A stretch of 37,234 bases of DNA, taken from contig CAPQSW010000006.1 of the NCBI GenBank assembly GCA_948688495.1, forward strand, positions 1 to 37,234, given 5' to 3'. The first letter of the stretch is position 1. Every line of letters starts with the position of its first letter. Shown here piece after piece: positions 1 to 7,620 of this stretch. The notes beneath the pieces are model-generated. The model ran no database searches. It was not told where the DNA came from and worked only from the letters and a program-made list of their open reading frames with translations. A program made the position numbers and the translations under genes. Source of the stretch: an uncultured Lachnospiraceae bacterium (GTDB taxonomy: Bacteria > Bacillota > Clostridia > Lachnospirales > Lachnospiraceae).

Positions 1-153
1 CTTCGGGAACTGGAAGCCGACGGCTTTATTACCCGTTATGACTACAAAGAAGTACCTCCCCGTGTGGAGTATAACCTTACTGACTTAGGCAAAAGTTTCA
101 TTCCCGTTTTTGAGCATATGAAACAATGGGGAGATGAAAACCTCAGCGAGTAA
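1..153 (+). CDS. HxlR-family transcriptional regulator, C-terminal part (5' cut by window)
   Basis: The frame open from base 1 encodes the last 50 residues of a winged-helix protein and ends at TAA 151-153. It shows the typical HxlR ending: an L-[RK]-E-L-E-A-D-G recognition-helix/wing start, then R-V-E-Y-N-L-T-D-L-G-K-S and a final helix with W-G. HxlR proteins are small dimeric DNA-binding regulators, often responding to redox or electrophile stress and controlling a neighbouring gene. The target cannot be told here because the upstream part is outside the window. A hairpin terminator follows directly. Confidence 0.85.
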   Translation, partial: LRELEADGFITRYDYKEVPPRVEYNLTDLGKSFIPVFEHMKQWGDENLSE

Positions 154-179
154 GAAAAATATCCTAAGGGATATTTTTC
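154..179 (+). terminator. Rho-independent terminator after the HxlR gene
   Basis: A perfect 11-bp stem (gaaaaatatcc / ggatatttttc) with a TAAG loop starts one base after the stop codon, and its 3' arm supplies the T run. It probably ends the HxlR transcript. It is A/T-rich and could work in both directions. Confidence 0.7.
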
Positions 180-182
180 CTT

Positions 183-236
183 CGCGGCAGTCGCCAAATG
201 GACATACCAGTATGTCCGCTTGGCTCGTTGCTCGCG
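183..236. repeat. Long imperfect palindrome
   Basis: The segment folds on itself: outer CGCG..GCA pairs with TGC..CGCG, GCCAA with TTGGC, and the core GGACATA / TATGTCC closes a CCAG loop. It lies between the HxlR terminator and the AraC gene. No function is recognised. It could be a mobile-element end, a REP-like unit or a regulatory RNA structure. Confidence 0.5.
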
Positions 237-288
237 GGAATAAAGCACAATATCTGGCAGGCACATAAATAGTTAGGAAGTAATACTT

Positions 289-1092
289 ATGGCAGCAAAC
301 AGCATACGCTACATATACAATTCAAATATGGGTATGGAATTGATTTTCTGTGAAAATTCAACAATATCCTATCCCACTCATAACCATGTTTCTGTGCTTA
401 CAATCGGCATTGTGTTAGATGGCTCTATTGTGCTTACTGCAAATAATAATGTAAAGGTTTATGAAAAAAATCAGACCTTTAGCATCTGCCCATATATGCC
501 GCATAGCATTTCAGCACATAGCAACTATACTTTGCTGAGTTTATGTATTGATAAAAATATTGCCGCACACTATTCTGCTGACAAAATAAGGCATAATATA
601 ATGGCTCTGTTAATGAGTGCTTTCAATACAGAAAGAATCAATCCGTACCAGATATTACAATTATTGGACTGCTTAAACTCGCTTGCCGCTTATACAGATT
701 GGCACTCTGAAAGCCAGAATCCATTTATCAATAACCTAAAAAAGCAGTTGGAATTATACCCCGAAGCCAAAGTTAGTATTGAAGAAATGGCTCAAAACGT
801 ATTTATCAGTAAATACCATTTCATCCGAAGTTTTAAGGCAGAAGTGGGACTTACACCGCATCAGTTTCAACTTCAAAACCGCATTCGCAAGGCACAACGA
901 TTGATGCACAATGCTGAAACAATCACAGAAGTGGCTTTGACCACAGGTTTTTGCGACCAAAGCCACTTCATAAAACAATTTGAAAAGCAGGTAGGTTTAC
1001 CTCCGCTGACTTATAAATTATCTTCCCAAACAATCTTAAAGGATACCTCTATACCATTTGGCAATATTGAGGAAATTAAAACTGGGAAATGA
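289..1092 (+). CDS. AraC-family transcriptional regulator with N-terminal cupin sensor
   Basis: 267 residues. The N-terminal half (about 1-130) has a cupin-like pattern (S-x-P-x-H-N-H near residue 30, C-P-Y-M-P-H-S later) that normally binds a small effector. The C-terminal ~100 residues carry two helix-turn-helix motifs: I-E-E-M-A-x-x-V-F-I-S-K-Y-H-F-I-R-S-F-K and I-T-E-V-A-L-x-x-G-F-C-D-Q-S-H-F-I-K-Q-F. This is the classic AraC domain. The ATG at 289 has an AGGAAG site nine bases upstream. The gene converges on a small cupin protein gene that starts one base beyond its stop, so the two may form a sensing/response pair. The effector is unknown. Confidence 0.9.
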   Translation: MAANSIRYIYNSNMGMELIFCENSTISYPTHNHVSVLTIGIVLDGSIVLTANNNVKVYEKNQTFSICPYMPHSISAHSNYTLLSLCIDKNIAAHYSADKIRHNIMALLMSAFNTERINPYQILQLLDCLNSLAAYTDWHSESQNPFINNLKKQLELYPEAKVSIEEMAQNVFISKYHFIRSFKAEVGLTPHQFQLQNRIRKAQRLMHNAETITEVALTTGFCDQSHFIKQFEKQVGLPPLTYKLSSQTILKDTSIPFGNIEEIKTGK

Positions 1093-1093
1093 G

Positions 1094-1489
1094 TCAGCAC
1101 AATGCAGGCATAAATTTTGCAAACAGATAAAGACCCTCTTCTCCTGCAATGACTTCATGCGGTACTCCGATAGGAAAAATGGAAATTACGCCTGCTTCAT
1201 AGGGCAGCTTTGCTCCATTGTTCACACAGATGCCTGTACCAGAAATAACCTCATGTGTTTCTAATTGCTTCTCGTGGATATGATTGCCAATCTTCTTATT
1301 AGGTGCTATCCTCACAAGATGGAAGCTGAACTGTCCATCTGTCTTTTCGGATGTAATAATATGTTTTAATTCCACACCCTCGAAAGTTGGATGTTTCGAC
1401 CACGAAATAGCGTCAAAGGCTACCGTAGCATCTGGTAAAAGTAACTTCCCTCCCTCATTGAATTTTTCAAACAGATTTTTATAATCCAT
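1094..1489 (-). CDS. Small single-domain cupin protein
   Basis: 131 residues from ATG 1489, chosen over an in-frame GTG at 1498 because the AAAGGAAG site is eight bases from the ATG. A cupin motif 1-like stretch (G-N-H-I-H-E-x-Q-L-E-T-H-E-V-I-S-G) and a second motif (P-I-G-V-P-H-E-V) supply His/Glu ligands for a metal. Family members are sugar isomerases, dioxygenases or sensors; the substrate cannot be read from sequence. Its 3' end meets the 3' end of the AraC gene tail to tail, with one base between stops, so the transcripts would overlap antisense if terminators are absent. Confidence 0.8.
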   Translation of the reverse strand: MDYKNLFEKFNEGGKLLLPDATVAFDAISWSKHPTFEGVELKHIITSEKTDGQFSFHLVRIAPNKKIGNHIHEKQLETHEVISGTGICVNNGAKLPYEAGVISIFPIGVPHEVIAGEEGLYLFAKFMPALC

Positions 1490-1589
1490 TCTCAGCACTT
1501 CCTTTCAAATTTTATTGACAGTGCTCCTGCCTGCTAATATCATATCAATATGCACAAAATTTGAATTGTAAAAAATTGCGGAATAAAAA

Positions 1590-1634
1590 CAGAGCCAGTA
1601 AGCAGTGAGGGATTCCTACTTGCTACTGACTCTG
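1590..1634. repeat. Imperfect hairpin upstream of the cupin gene
   Basis: CAGAGCCAGTAAGCA pairs with TGCTACTGACTCTG (one mismatch, one bulge). It lies about 100 bases upstream of the cupin start and no long T run follows. It may be a terminator remnant or a mobile-element boundary. Confidence 0.45.
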
Positions 1635-1651
1635 CGTTCTCTTATGGGGTA

Positions 1652-1704
1652 TTAGGGGCAAATGTCCCTAACAAGCGAATTTGGTTAGCCAAATTCAGTG
1701 CTTG
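1652..1704. repeat. Two adjacent hairpins in a gene-free stretch
   Basis: TTAGGG/CCCTAA (1652-1671) is followed at once by CAAGC-GAATTTGG-TTAG-CCAAATTC-AGT-GCTTG (1672-1704), whose inner 8-bp stem is perfect. The surrounding 1499-1785 has no ORF I can support. Tandem hairpins at the edge of a block of broken genes suggest the terminus or attachment region of a lost element, but no integrase is visible to prove it. Confidence 0.45.
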
Positions 1705-1785
1705 GTAAGACATCGCTAAATTTCATTTAAGCATTGGGATTTTCTTATGACGCTTTTAAGATTTTTCTTTTGAGGTTTTGTATAG

Positions 1786-2055
1786 TTATGAAGGCGTTAT
1801 GGGATTCATAATAACGAAGAATATATGTATCAGCTTTCCTTCATATTGTTTATCAAAAACCTCTCCATTTTCTTGTATTGCTTTATTGGGCTTTTGATTA
1901 TAATCAAAAACAATATAATATCCCTCATTATAATTAGCTTTTTTTAAATAATCATTTAGTTCTGGAAATCTGGAATTATAATATTCATTTCCTTTCCACC
2001 TTCTGGTTATTTGTTTTTTACTTATACCAAATTGGCTTACAATCTGTAAGCCAAT
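1786..2055 (-). pseudogene. C-terminal remnant of an AAA-ATPase/PD-(D/E)XK-type protein
   Basis: Reading the minus strand from just after the DUF1016 stop, 89 codons stay open to TAA at 1786-1788. No plausible start exists. The last ~65 residues match the tail of the large 'ATP-binding protein' family that ends in a PD-(D/E)XK-like domain: R-R-W-K-G-N-E-Y-Y, then L-N-D-Y-L-K-K, then E-G-Y-Y-I-V-F-D-Y-N, then a final hydrophobic strand I-H-I-F-F-V-I-M. The first ~20 codons come from the hairpin at 2029-2057 and are probably not part of the old gene. Family assignment is from remembered motif pattern. Confidence 0.55.
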
Positions 2056-2057
2056 TT
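2029..2057 (-). terminator. Perfect 12-bp hairpin at the end of the DUF1016 fragment
   Basis: AAATTGGCTTAC / GTAAGCCAATTT with a five-base loop overlaps the TAA of the DUF1016 reading frame. It is probably that gene's original terminator, although only a TTT follows on the minus strand. It marks the junction with the next gene remnant. Confidence 0.5.
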
Positions 2058-2730
2058 ATTCAGAAAGCTCACTCTCTATTTCTTCGACTGTCGGCAGACT
2101 ACTTTTAAATTCTTCACGAAGTACCTTTGTCAATTCATATTCTGCAATCCCGATTGGCTGTGAAATATCATCAAGCGCATACTCAGCAACGATGTCGTCT
2201 TTATCCTTACATATAAGAATACTTATTGTTGGATTATCCTGTTCTGTTTTTATTTGCTTATTGACAGCAGTGACATAGAAATTTAATTTACCTGCAAATT
2301 CTGGCTTAAATTTTTCCGTTTTTAGTTCCACGACAACATAACAATGAAGGCGAACATGATAAAAAAGCAAATCCATATAGAAATCACTTTCACCGACATG
2401 CAAATGTACTTGCCTACCAAGATACGAAAAACCTGTGCCCAATTCTAATAGAAATTGAGTAATTTGATTAATAAGGGCATCTTCCAATTCTTTTTCGTCA
2501 TATTTTTCTCTCAAGGTCAGAAAGTCAAAATTGTATGGATTTTTCAATGTTTGTTCAGCTAAATCAGACTGCGGCTCTGGCAATTTTAATTGAAAATTGG
2601 TAATAGCTTTGCCTTGTCTGTCATACAGACCGCTATCTATTTGATGTTCTAAAACAGTTCTGCTCCAACCGTTATCCATCGTTTTCTGCGCATAAAATAA
2701 TGCTTCTGCAATATTGTTACACTTATACAT
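2056..2730 (-). pseudogene. DUF1016/YhcG-type PDDEXK nuclease, N-terminally truncated
   Basis: 224 residues match the C-terminal domain of the YhcG/DUF1016 family. Visible hallmarks are N-G-W-S-R-T-V-L-E-H-Q-I, G-x-G-F-S-Y-L-G-R-Q, then the nuclease core D-F-Y-M-D-L-L-F-Y-H with V-V-V-E-L-K (D..ExK catalytic pattern) and F-A-G-K-L-N-F-Y. Full-length members are about 330-380 residues with a DUF1016_N helical domain that is missing here. The frame upstream joins a TnpV fragment in another frame, so the break lies near 2740. The catalytic domain is intact and an ATG exists at 2730, so expression of the domain alone cannot be excluded. Confidence 0.75.
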
Positions 2731-2744
2731 AATCCTCTGATAAT

Positions 2745-2954
2745 GTAGGTTACCCTACGATAATGCTGTAAAAAATATAAATGTCGCTGTCCATAAATAC
2801 CGATTTCAAAATTTCCTGTGTCTGGTGTTTCAAGATTTGGAATGACATAGGCATTTTCTTTTCGGTATGTGCCGCCGAATTGCTCAAATAATGATTTCAT
2901 TGTAGTTTCATCCAATATATTTATTCCTACAAATTCCTCATATCCAACCGTCAT
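2745..2954 (-). pseudogene. TnpV-like transposon protein, C-terminally truncated
   Basis: From ATG 2954 the frame reads a TnpV-type head: M-K-S-L-F-E-Q-F-G-G-T-Y-R-K, Y-V-I-P-N-L, I-G-I-Y-G-Q-R-H, H-Y-R-R-V. TnpV is a ~120-residue accessory protein of Tn4451-like and other clostridial mobile elements. After about 70 residues the similarity stops and the reading frame continues into out-of-frame DUF1016 sequence, so the gene is a fusion-by-deletion remnant. No serine recombinase or relaxase is nearby. Confidence 0.6.
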
Positions 2955-2976
2955 TACAAATTTCCTAAAATGCCCA

Positions 2977-3008
2977 AAGGGGCACTTCCTTATGTGAAGT
3001 ACCCCTTG
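2977..3008 (-). terminator. Probable carAB terminator
   Basis: On the minus strand AAGGGGTACTTC pairs with GAAGTGCCCCTT (one G-U pair) over a seven-base loop, about 50 bases after the carB stop. It is followed by TGGGCATTTT, a short T run. It separates carB from the broken genes downstream. Confidence 0.5.
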
Positions 3009-3060
3009 ACCTCTCTTTTTCTTTATCATATCAACCATTTACCCACAGCTTTGTAATACC

Positions 3061-6000
3061 TTAAATATTCTTCACCTTTGCAATATCAACCAAATTCAAT
3101 TCCTCATTGACACTGGCATGTTCCAGGCTTTCCGCCAGCGCATTTGCCGTATCCATTGCCGTGATACAGTACACACCTGTTTCAATGGCATTTCTTCGGA
3201 TTAAGAAACCGTCGCGGCTCTTATCGCGACCCTGCGTCGGAGTATCAATGACAAGATCTATCCTGTGACCAAGAATCAAATCCATTACATTGGGAGATTC
3301 CTGCGCAATCTTATTGATACGCCTTGCTTTTACGCCGCGTGCCTCCAAATACTTTGCCGTACTTCTGGTCGCATATATTTTATAACCCAATGCCTCAAAA
3401 CGTTTGGCTACCTCTACTGCCTCCGGCTTATCTGCATCTTTTACCGTCATAATCATCTGCTTATATTTGGGGAACTCGATGCCCGCCCCTAGAAATGCCT
3501 TGTACAAAGCCTCGTCAAATGACTTGCCGATACCAAGACACTCCCCCGTGGATTTCATCTCCGGTCCGAGGCTGATTTCCGCACCCCGGAGCTTCTCAAA
3601 GGAGAATACCGGCATCTTAACTGCCACATACTCTGCCTCCGGCGCAAGTCCGATGGGATAGCCCATGTGCTTTAGGGTATTCCCGATAATTACCCTGGCA
3701 GCCAGTTCCACAATCGGGATTCCCGTCACCTTACTGATATAAGGCACAGTTCTTGAAGAACGTGGATTTACCTCAATCACATACACTTCCTCATCCATAG
3801 CAATAAACTGAATGTTAATCAGTCCCACCACATGGAGTGCGCGTGCCAGACGTTCTGTATAATCTACTATTTTTTCCTTTACCCCTTCGCTGATGGTTGG
3901 CGCCGGATAAACAGAAATACTGTCGCCGGAATGAACTCCTGTACGCTCAATATGCTCCATAATGCCCGGAATCAAAATATCTCTGCCGTCGCATACCGCA
4001 TCCACCTCAATCTCCTTGCCCTGCAGGTACTTATCTACCAGAATCGGATGATCCTGCGCAATGCGGTTGATAATCTCCATAAATTCCTCAATTTCCTCAT
4101 CGGAATACGCAATCTGCATGCCCTGCCCGCCCAGCACATAGGAAGGGCGCACCAATACCGGATACCCCAGGCTGTTTGCAACTTTTTTTGCCTCCTCTGC
4201 GGTAAACACTGTCCCGCCTGCCGCCCGTGGTATCTGCGTCTGCTCCAGAATCTTATCAAACAATTCCCGGTCCTCGGCAGCGTCCACATCCTCGGCCTTT
4301 GTCCCCAGAATAGGCACGCCCATCTCCATCAAGCTTTCTGTCAATTTAATTGCCGTCTGCCCGCCGAACTGTACAACAGCGCCGTCCGGCTGTTCCAGGC
4401 GCACAATATTCTCCACGTCCTCTGGAGTCAATGGCTCAAAATATAATTTATCTGCAATGTCAAAATCCGTGGACACAGTCTCCGGGTTATTATTAACAAT
4501 GATGGTCTCATAGCCCTCCCTGGCAAACGCCCAGGTACAATGCACGGAGCAATAGTCAAATTCAATTCCCTGCCCGATGCGGATGGGCCCGGAACCAAGA
4601 ACAAGGACTTTTTTCCTTCCGTCTGTTCCCCCTGCCTCATTTTCGCTCCCAAAACAGGAATAATAGTAGGGCGTCTCCGCTGCAAATTCCGCTGCGCAGG
4701 TATCTACCATCTTAAAAGCGGCAGTGATATTATTTTCATAACGCATATCGCGGATATCAGCTTCCTTTTTCCCGGACAGACGCGCAATTACATGATCTGG
4801 AAACTCGAGCTGCTTTGCCTCTCTTAACAGCTCTACCGTTAAATCTTCTTTTTCCAGACGTTCTTCCATCTCCACAAGAATTGCAATCTTGTCAATAAAC
4901 CAGTGGTCAATCATAGTTATCTCATGGATTTCATCATAGGTGATCCCTTTGCGCAGCGCTTCTGCAATCACCCAAATCCTGCGGTCATCCACTTTTTGCA
5001 GTTGTTTTATCAATTCCTCTTTCGAGAGTCCTGAGAAATCATAAGAGCGCAGACAATCGACGTGCTGTTCCAGAGAACGGACAGCCTTCATCAGCGCCCC
5101 CTCAAAATTCGTGCAAATACTCATGACCTCCCCCGTGGCCTTCATCTGGGTGGTCAGCGTACGTTTTGCCGTTATGAATTTGTCGAACGGAAGACGTGGA
5201 ATCTTAACGACACAGTAATCCAGCATAGGCTCAAAGCTGGCGTAGGTCTTGCCGGTAATGGCATTTTTAATCTCGTCCAGAGTATAGCCCAGCGCTATTT
5301 TCGCCGCCACCTTGGCAATCGGATACCCAGTTGCCTTACTAGCCAGCGCAGAAGAACGGCTGACCCTGGGATTTACTTCAATCACACAGTATTCGAAACT
5401 CGTGGGATGCAGTGCATACTGCACATTACATCCGCCGGTAATATTCAATTCCGAAATAATGTTTAAGGCAGATGTCCGAAGCATCTGGTATTCCTTATCC
5501 CCAAGTGTCTGGGAAGGAGCCACGACAATACTGTCCCCGGTATGTACGCCCACCGGATCAATATTTTCCATATTACATACGGTGATGCAGTTACCCGCGG
5601 CGTCCCGCATCACTTCATATTCGATCTCCTTCCAGCCGGCGATGCATCGCTCCACCAGCACTTCCCCTACACGGCTTAAACGCAGGCCATTGGTGAGAAT
5701 ATCAATCAGCTCCGTCTCGTTATGGGCGATTCCGCCTCCGCTTCCTCCCAGTGTATATGCTGGACGAAGCACCACCGGATAACCAATCGTATTGGTAAAT
5801 GCAATGCCGTCCTCCACATTATGGACCACCTGTGAGGGGGCACAGGGCTCTCCAATCTTTTCCATTGTATCCTTAAACGCCTGGCGGTCTTCTGCTTTAA
5901 AAATTGTTTCCGGCGTCGTTCCAATCAAACTTACATTATGTTTCTCCAAAAAGCCGGATTCTGCAAGCTCCATGCCCAGATTCAAGCCTGCCTGTCCGCC

Positions 6001-6270
6001 AAGTGTAGGCAGTACACTGTCCGGTTTCTCCTTGCATATAATTTGTTCCAGTACTTTTACGGTTAATGGCTCTATATAGACTTCATCTGCAATGTCTTTG
6101 TCTGTCATAATTGTTGCTGGATTAGAATTTACCAGTACAACTTCTACGCCTTCTTCTTTGAGGGAACGACATGCCTGCGTTCCCGCATAATCAAACTCTG
6201 CCGCTTGTCCAATGACAATCGGACCGGAACCGATTACTAATACTTTCTTAATATTTGGATTCTTTGGCAT
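3061..6270 (-). CDS. carB: Carbamoyl-phosphate synthase large subunit
   Basis: 1069 residues, the family's normal length. It joins ammonia (passed from CarA), bicarbonate and two ATP to make carbamoyl phosphate for pyrimidine and arginine synthesis in the cytoplasm. The two homologous ATP-grasp halves are clear: each starts with a V-[LI]-V-[LI]-G-S-G-P-I-x-I-G-Q motif (near residues 10 and 560) and has matching P-V-[VL]-[VL]-R-P-[AS]-Y-[TV]-L-G-G and V-I-E-V-N-P-R segments. The C-terminal ~130 residues form the MGS-like allosteric domain. Start ATG shares one base with the carA stop (TAATG), with GGAGGG eight bases upstream, so translation is coupled to carA. Confidence 0.98.
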   Translation of the reverse strand: MPKNPNIKKVLVIGSGPIVIGQAAEFDYAGTQACRSLKEEGVEVVLVNSNPATIMTDKDIADEVYIEPLTVKVLEQIICKEKPDSVLPTLGGQAGLNLGMELAESGFLEKHNVSLIGTTPETIFKAEDRQAFKDTMEKIGEPCAPSQVVHNVEDGIAFTNTIGYPVVLRPAYTLGGSGGGIAHNETELIDILTNGLRLSRVGEVLVERCIAGWKEIEYEVMRDAAGNCITVCNMENIDPVGVHTGDSIVVAPSQTLGDKEYQMLRTSALNIISELNITGGCNVQYALHPTSFEYCVIEVNPRVSRSSALASKATGYPIAKVAAKIALGYTLDEIKNAITGKTYASFEPMLDYCVVKIPRLPFDKFITAKRTLTTQMKATGEVMSICTNFEGALMKAVRSLEQHVDCLRSYDFSGLSKEELIKQLQKVDDRRIWVIAEALRKGITYDEIHEITMIDHWFIDKIAILVEMEERLEKEDLTVELLREAKQLEFPDHVIARLSGKKEADIRDMRYENNITAAFKMVDTCAAEFAAETPYYYSCFGSENEAGGTDGRKKVLVLGSGPIRIGQGIEFDYCSVHCTWAFAREGYETIIVNNNPETVSTDFDIADKLYFEPLTPEDVENIVRLEQPDGAVVQFGGQTAIKLTESLMEMGVPILGTKAEDVDAAEDRELFDKILEQTQIPRAAGGTVFTAEEAKKVANSLGYPVLVRPSYVLGGQGMQIAYSDEEIEEFMEIINRIAQDHPILVDKYLQGKEIEVDAVCDGRDILIPGIMEHIERTGVHSGDSISVYPAPTISEGVKEKIVDYTERLARALHVVGLINIQFIAMDEEVYVIEVNPRSSRTVPYISKVTGIPIVELAARVIIGNTLKHMGYPIGLAPEAEYVAVKMPVFSFEKLRGAEISLGPEMKSTGECLGIGKSFDEALYKAFLGAGIEFPKYKQMIMTVKDADKPEAVEVAKRFEALGYKIYATRSTAKYLEARGVKARRINKIAQESPNVMDLILGHRIDLVIDTPTQGRDKSRDGFLIRRNAIETGVYCITAMDTANALAESLEHASVNEELNLVDIAKVKNI

Positions 6271-7340
6271 TATTGATTCCCTCCCATCATATCGATAAAC
6301 CTGTCAAACAGATAGCTGCTGTCCTGCGGTCCCGGACACGCCTCCGGGTGAAACTGCACGGTAAAAATCTTCTTCCCTGTGTATCGCAATCCTTCATTGG
6401 TACCGTCATTGACATTGATAAATGCCGGAACCGCTACCGCTGGGTCTAAATGTTCGGTATCCACCACATATCCATGGTTTTGGGAAGAAATGTACACCCT
6501 TCCGGTCTCTAAATCTTTCACCGGATGGTTCCCGCCCCGGTGTCCATATTTCATCTTATGGGAATCTGCACCGTTTGCCAGCGCCATGAGCTGATGGCCC
6601 AGACAGATTGCAAAAATCGGTACATCCGATTCATACAGCTTTTTCAATTCCTGAATAATCTCCCGGCATTCCTTAGGGTCTCCCGGCCCGTTGCTCAGCA
6701 TAATGCCATCCGGCTTATCCGCCAAAATCTCCTCTGCACCGGTGCTGGCCGGATAAACCGTTACCTCACAGCCTCTTTCATTTAAAGACTTTGCAATATT
6801 TCTCTTGGCGCCAAAATCCATCAGGGCTACCCGCTTCCCCTTGCCCTTTAACGTAGAAATACGGCCACAGGTAACCTTGTCCACCACATTTCCTGTAACA
6901 TAGGATTTCAGCTTCGGCAGAATTTCTGCAAGCTGGTAATTCTCATCAGTGGTAATCATACCATTCATCGTTCCCTTCTCCCTAAGAACTTTCGTAAGCG
7001 CCCTGGTATCAACACCAGCAATGCCCGGAATATCGTACTTTACCAGAAAATCCTGAATCGTCCCCTGACAGCGAAAATTGCTTGGTATCCTGGACAATTC
7101 CCGCACAATATAGCCATCCGGCCATGGTCTTTCAGATTCCATATCCGGTGTAATTCCATAATTTCCGATTAATGGGTATGTCATGACAACTGCCTGTCCG
7201 GCGTAAGAGGGGTCTGTCAGAACTTCAAGATAACCTGTCATAGAAGTGTTAAAAACAATTTCACTGATTACTTCCCTTGTGGAACCAATGCTGGTACCTT
7301 CAAATACCGTTCCGTCTTCTAGTATTAGAAATGCTTTCAT
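6270..7340 (-). CDS. carA: Carbamoyl-phosphate synthase small subunit (glutaminase)
   Basis: 356 residues from ATG 7340, preferred over an upstream in-frame ATG at 7385 because AAAGGGCGG lies just before it and M-K-A-F-L-I-L-E-D-G is the conserved start. The N-terminal CPSase domain (F-N-T-S-M-T-G-Y-x-E-V-L-T-D-P-S-Y) is followed by a class I glutamine amidotransferase domain with the nucleophile in F-A-I-C-L-G-H-Q and the His/Glu pair in Q-F-H-P-E-A-C-P-G-P. It releases ammonia from glutamine for CarB, with which it overlaps by one base. The leader and promoter are listed separately. Confidence 0.98.
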   Translation of the reverse strand: MKAFLILEDGTVFEGTSIGSTREVISEIVFNTSMTGYLEVLTDPSYAGQAVVMTYPLIGNYGITPDMESERPWPDGYIVRELSRIPSNFRCQGTIQDFLVKYDIPGIAGVDTRALTKVLREKGTMNGMITTDENYQLAEILPKLKSYVTGNVVDKVTCGRISTLKGKGKRVALMDFGAKRNIAKSLNERGCEVTVYPASTGAEEILADKPDGIMLSNGPGDPKECREIIQELKKLYESDVPIFAICLGHQLMALANGADSHKMKYGHRGGNHPVKDLETGRVYISSQNHGYVVDTEHLDPAVAVPAFINVNDGTNEGLRYTGKKIFTVQFHPEACPGPQDSSYLFDRFIDMMGGNQ

Positions 7341-7400
7341 ATAATTACCGCCCTTTCTCTGAATTTCCTTATGCGCCCTGTGCATAAAAAAAAAAGAAAA

Positions 7401-7418
7401 TCAGATTCTTTTTTTCAT
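7401..7418 (-). promoter_or_regulatory. Possible five-codon leader ORF (MKKRI) in the carA leader
   Basis: Between the carA promoter and gene, the transcript contains ATG-AAA-AAA-AGA-ATC-TGA followed shortly by a run of ten Ts (7386-7395). An A-rich stretch before it and the T run can pair weakly. Lys/Arg codons before a T run recall leader-peptide control of an arginine-linked operon, but no good ribosome site or competing stem is visible. Low confidence. Confidence 0.2.
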
Positions 7419-7479
7419 AAGGGTACTATATTCGGTTGCTGTTCAGGCACCTGCTCTGCTTTATGCCTAAATTGTAAAG

Positions 7480-7508
7480 ATTTTACCACACTTCTTTTTC
7501 TTTTTCAA
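7480..7508 (-). promoter_or_regulatory. carAB promoter (sigma-A type)
   Basis: On the minus strand a TTGAAA -35 box (7503-7508) and TAAAAT -10 box (7480-7485) are separated by exactly 17 bases. The start would be near 7472, giving a leader of about 130 bases before carA. Confidence 0.75.
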
Positions 7509-7571
7509 GACTCTGGAATGATTTTTATATTGAATAGTTACCTATCATTTAAATAGCCATTAAACCCAACA

Positions 7572-7611
7572 GCGCTCCAAGCAATGCTTAATAAAAGCAT
7601 CCTTGGAGCGC
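7572..7611. terminator. Terminator hairpin between the DUF4179 gene and carA
   Basis: GCGCTCCAAG / CTTGGAGCGC is a perfect 10-bp stem, with an inner ATGCTT/AAGCAT stem. On the plus strand it is followed by a T-rich tail (ATTCTTTCTTT); on the minus strand by TGTTGGGTTT. By position it ends the DUF4179 transcript 10 bases after its stop. Confidence 0.7.
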
Positions 7612-7620
7612 ATTCTTTCT

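Noticed and set aside
3832..4446. Long plus-strand ORF inside carB
   Set aside because: Antisense shadow of a highly conserved housekeeping gene, no ribosome site and no family resemblance.
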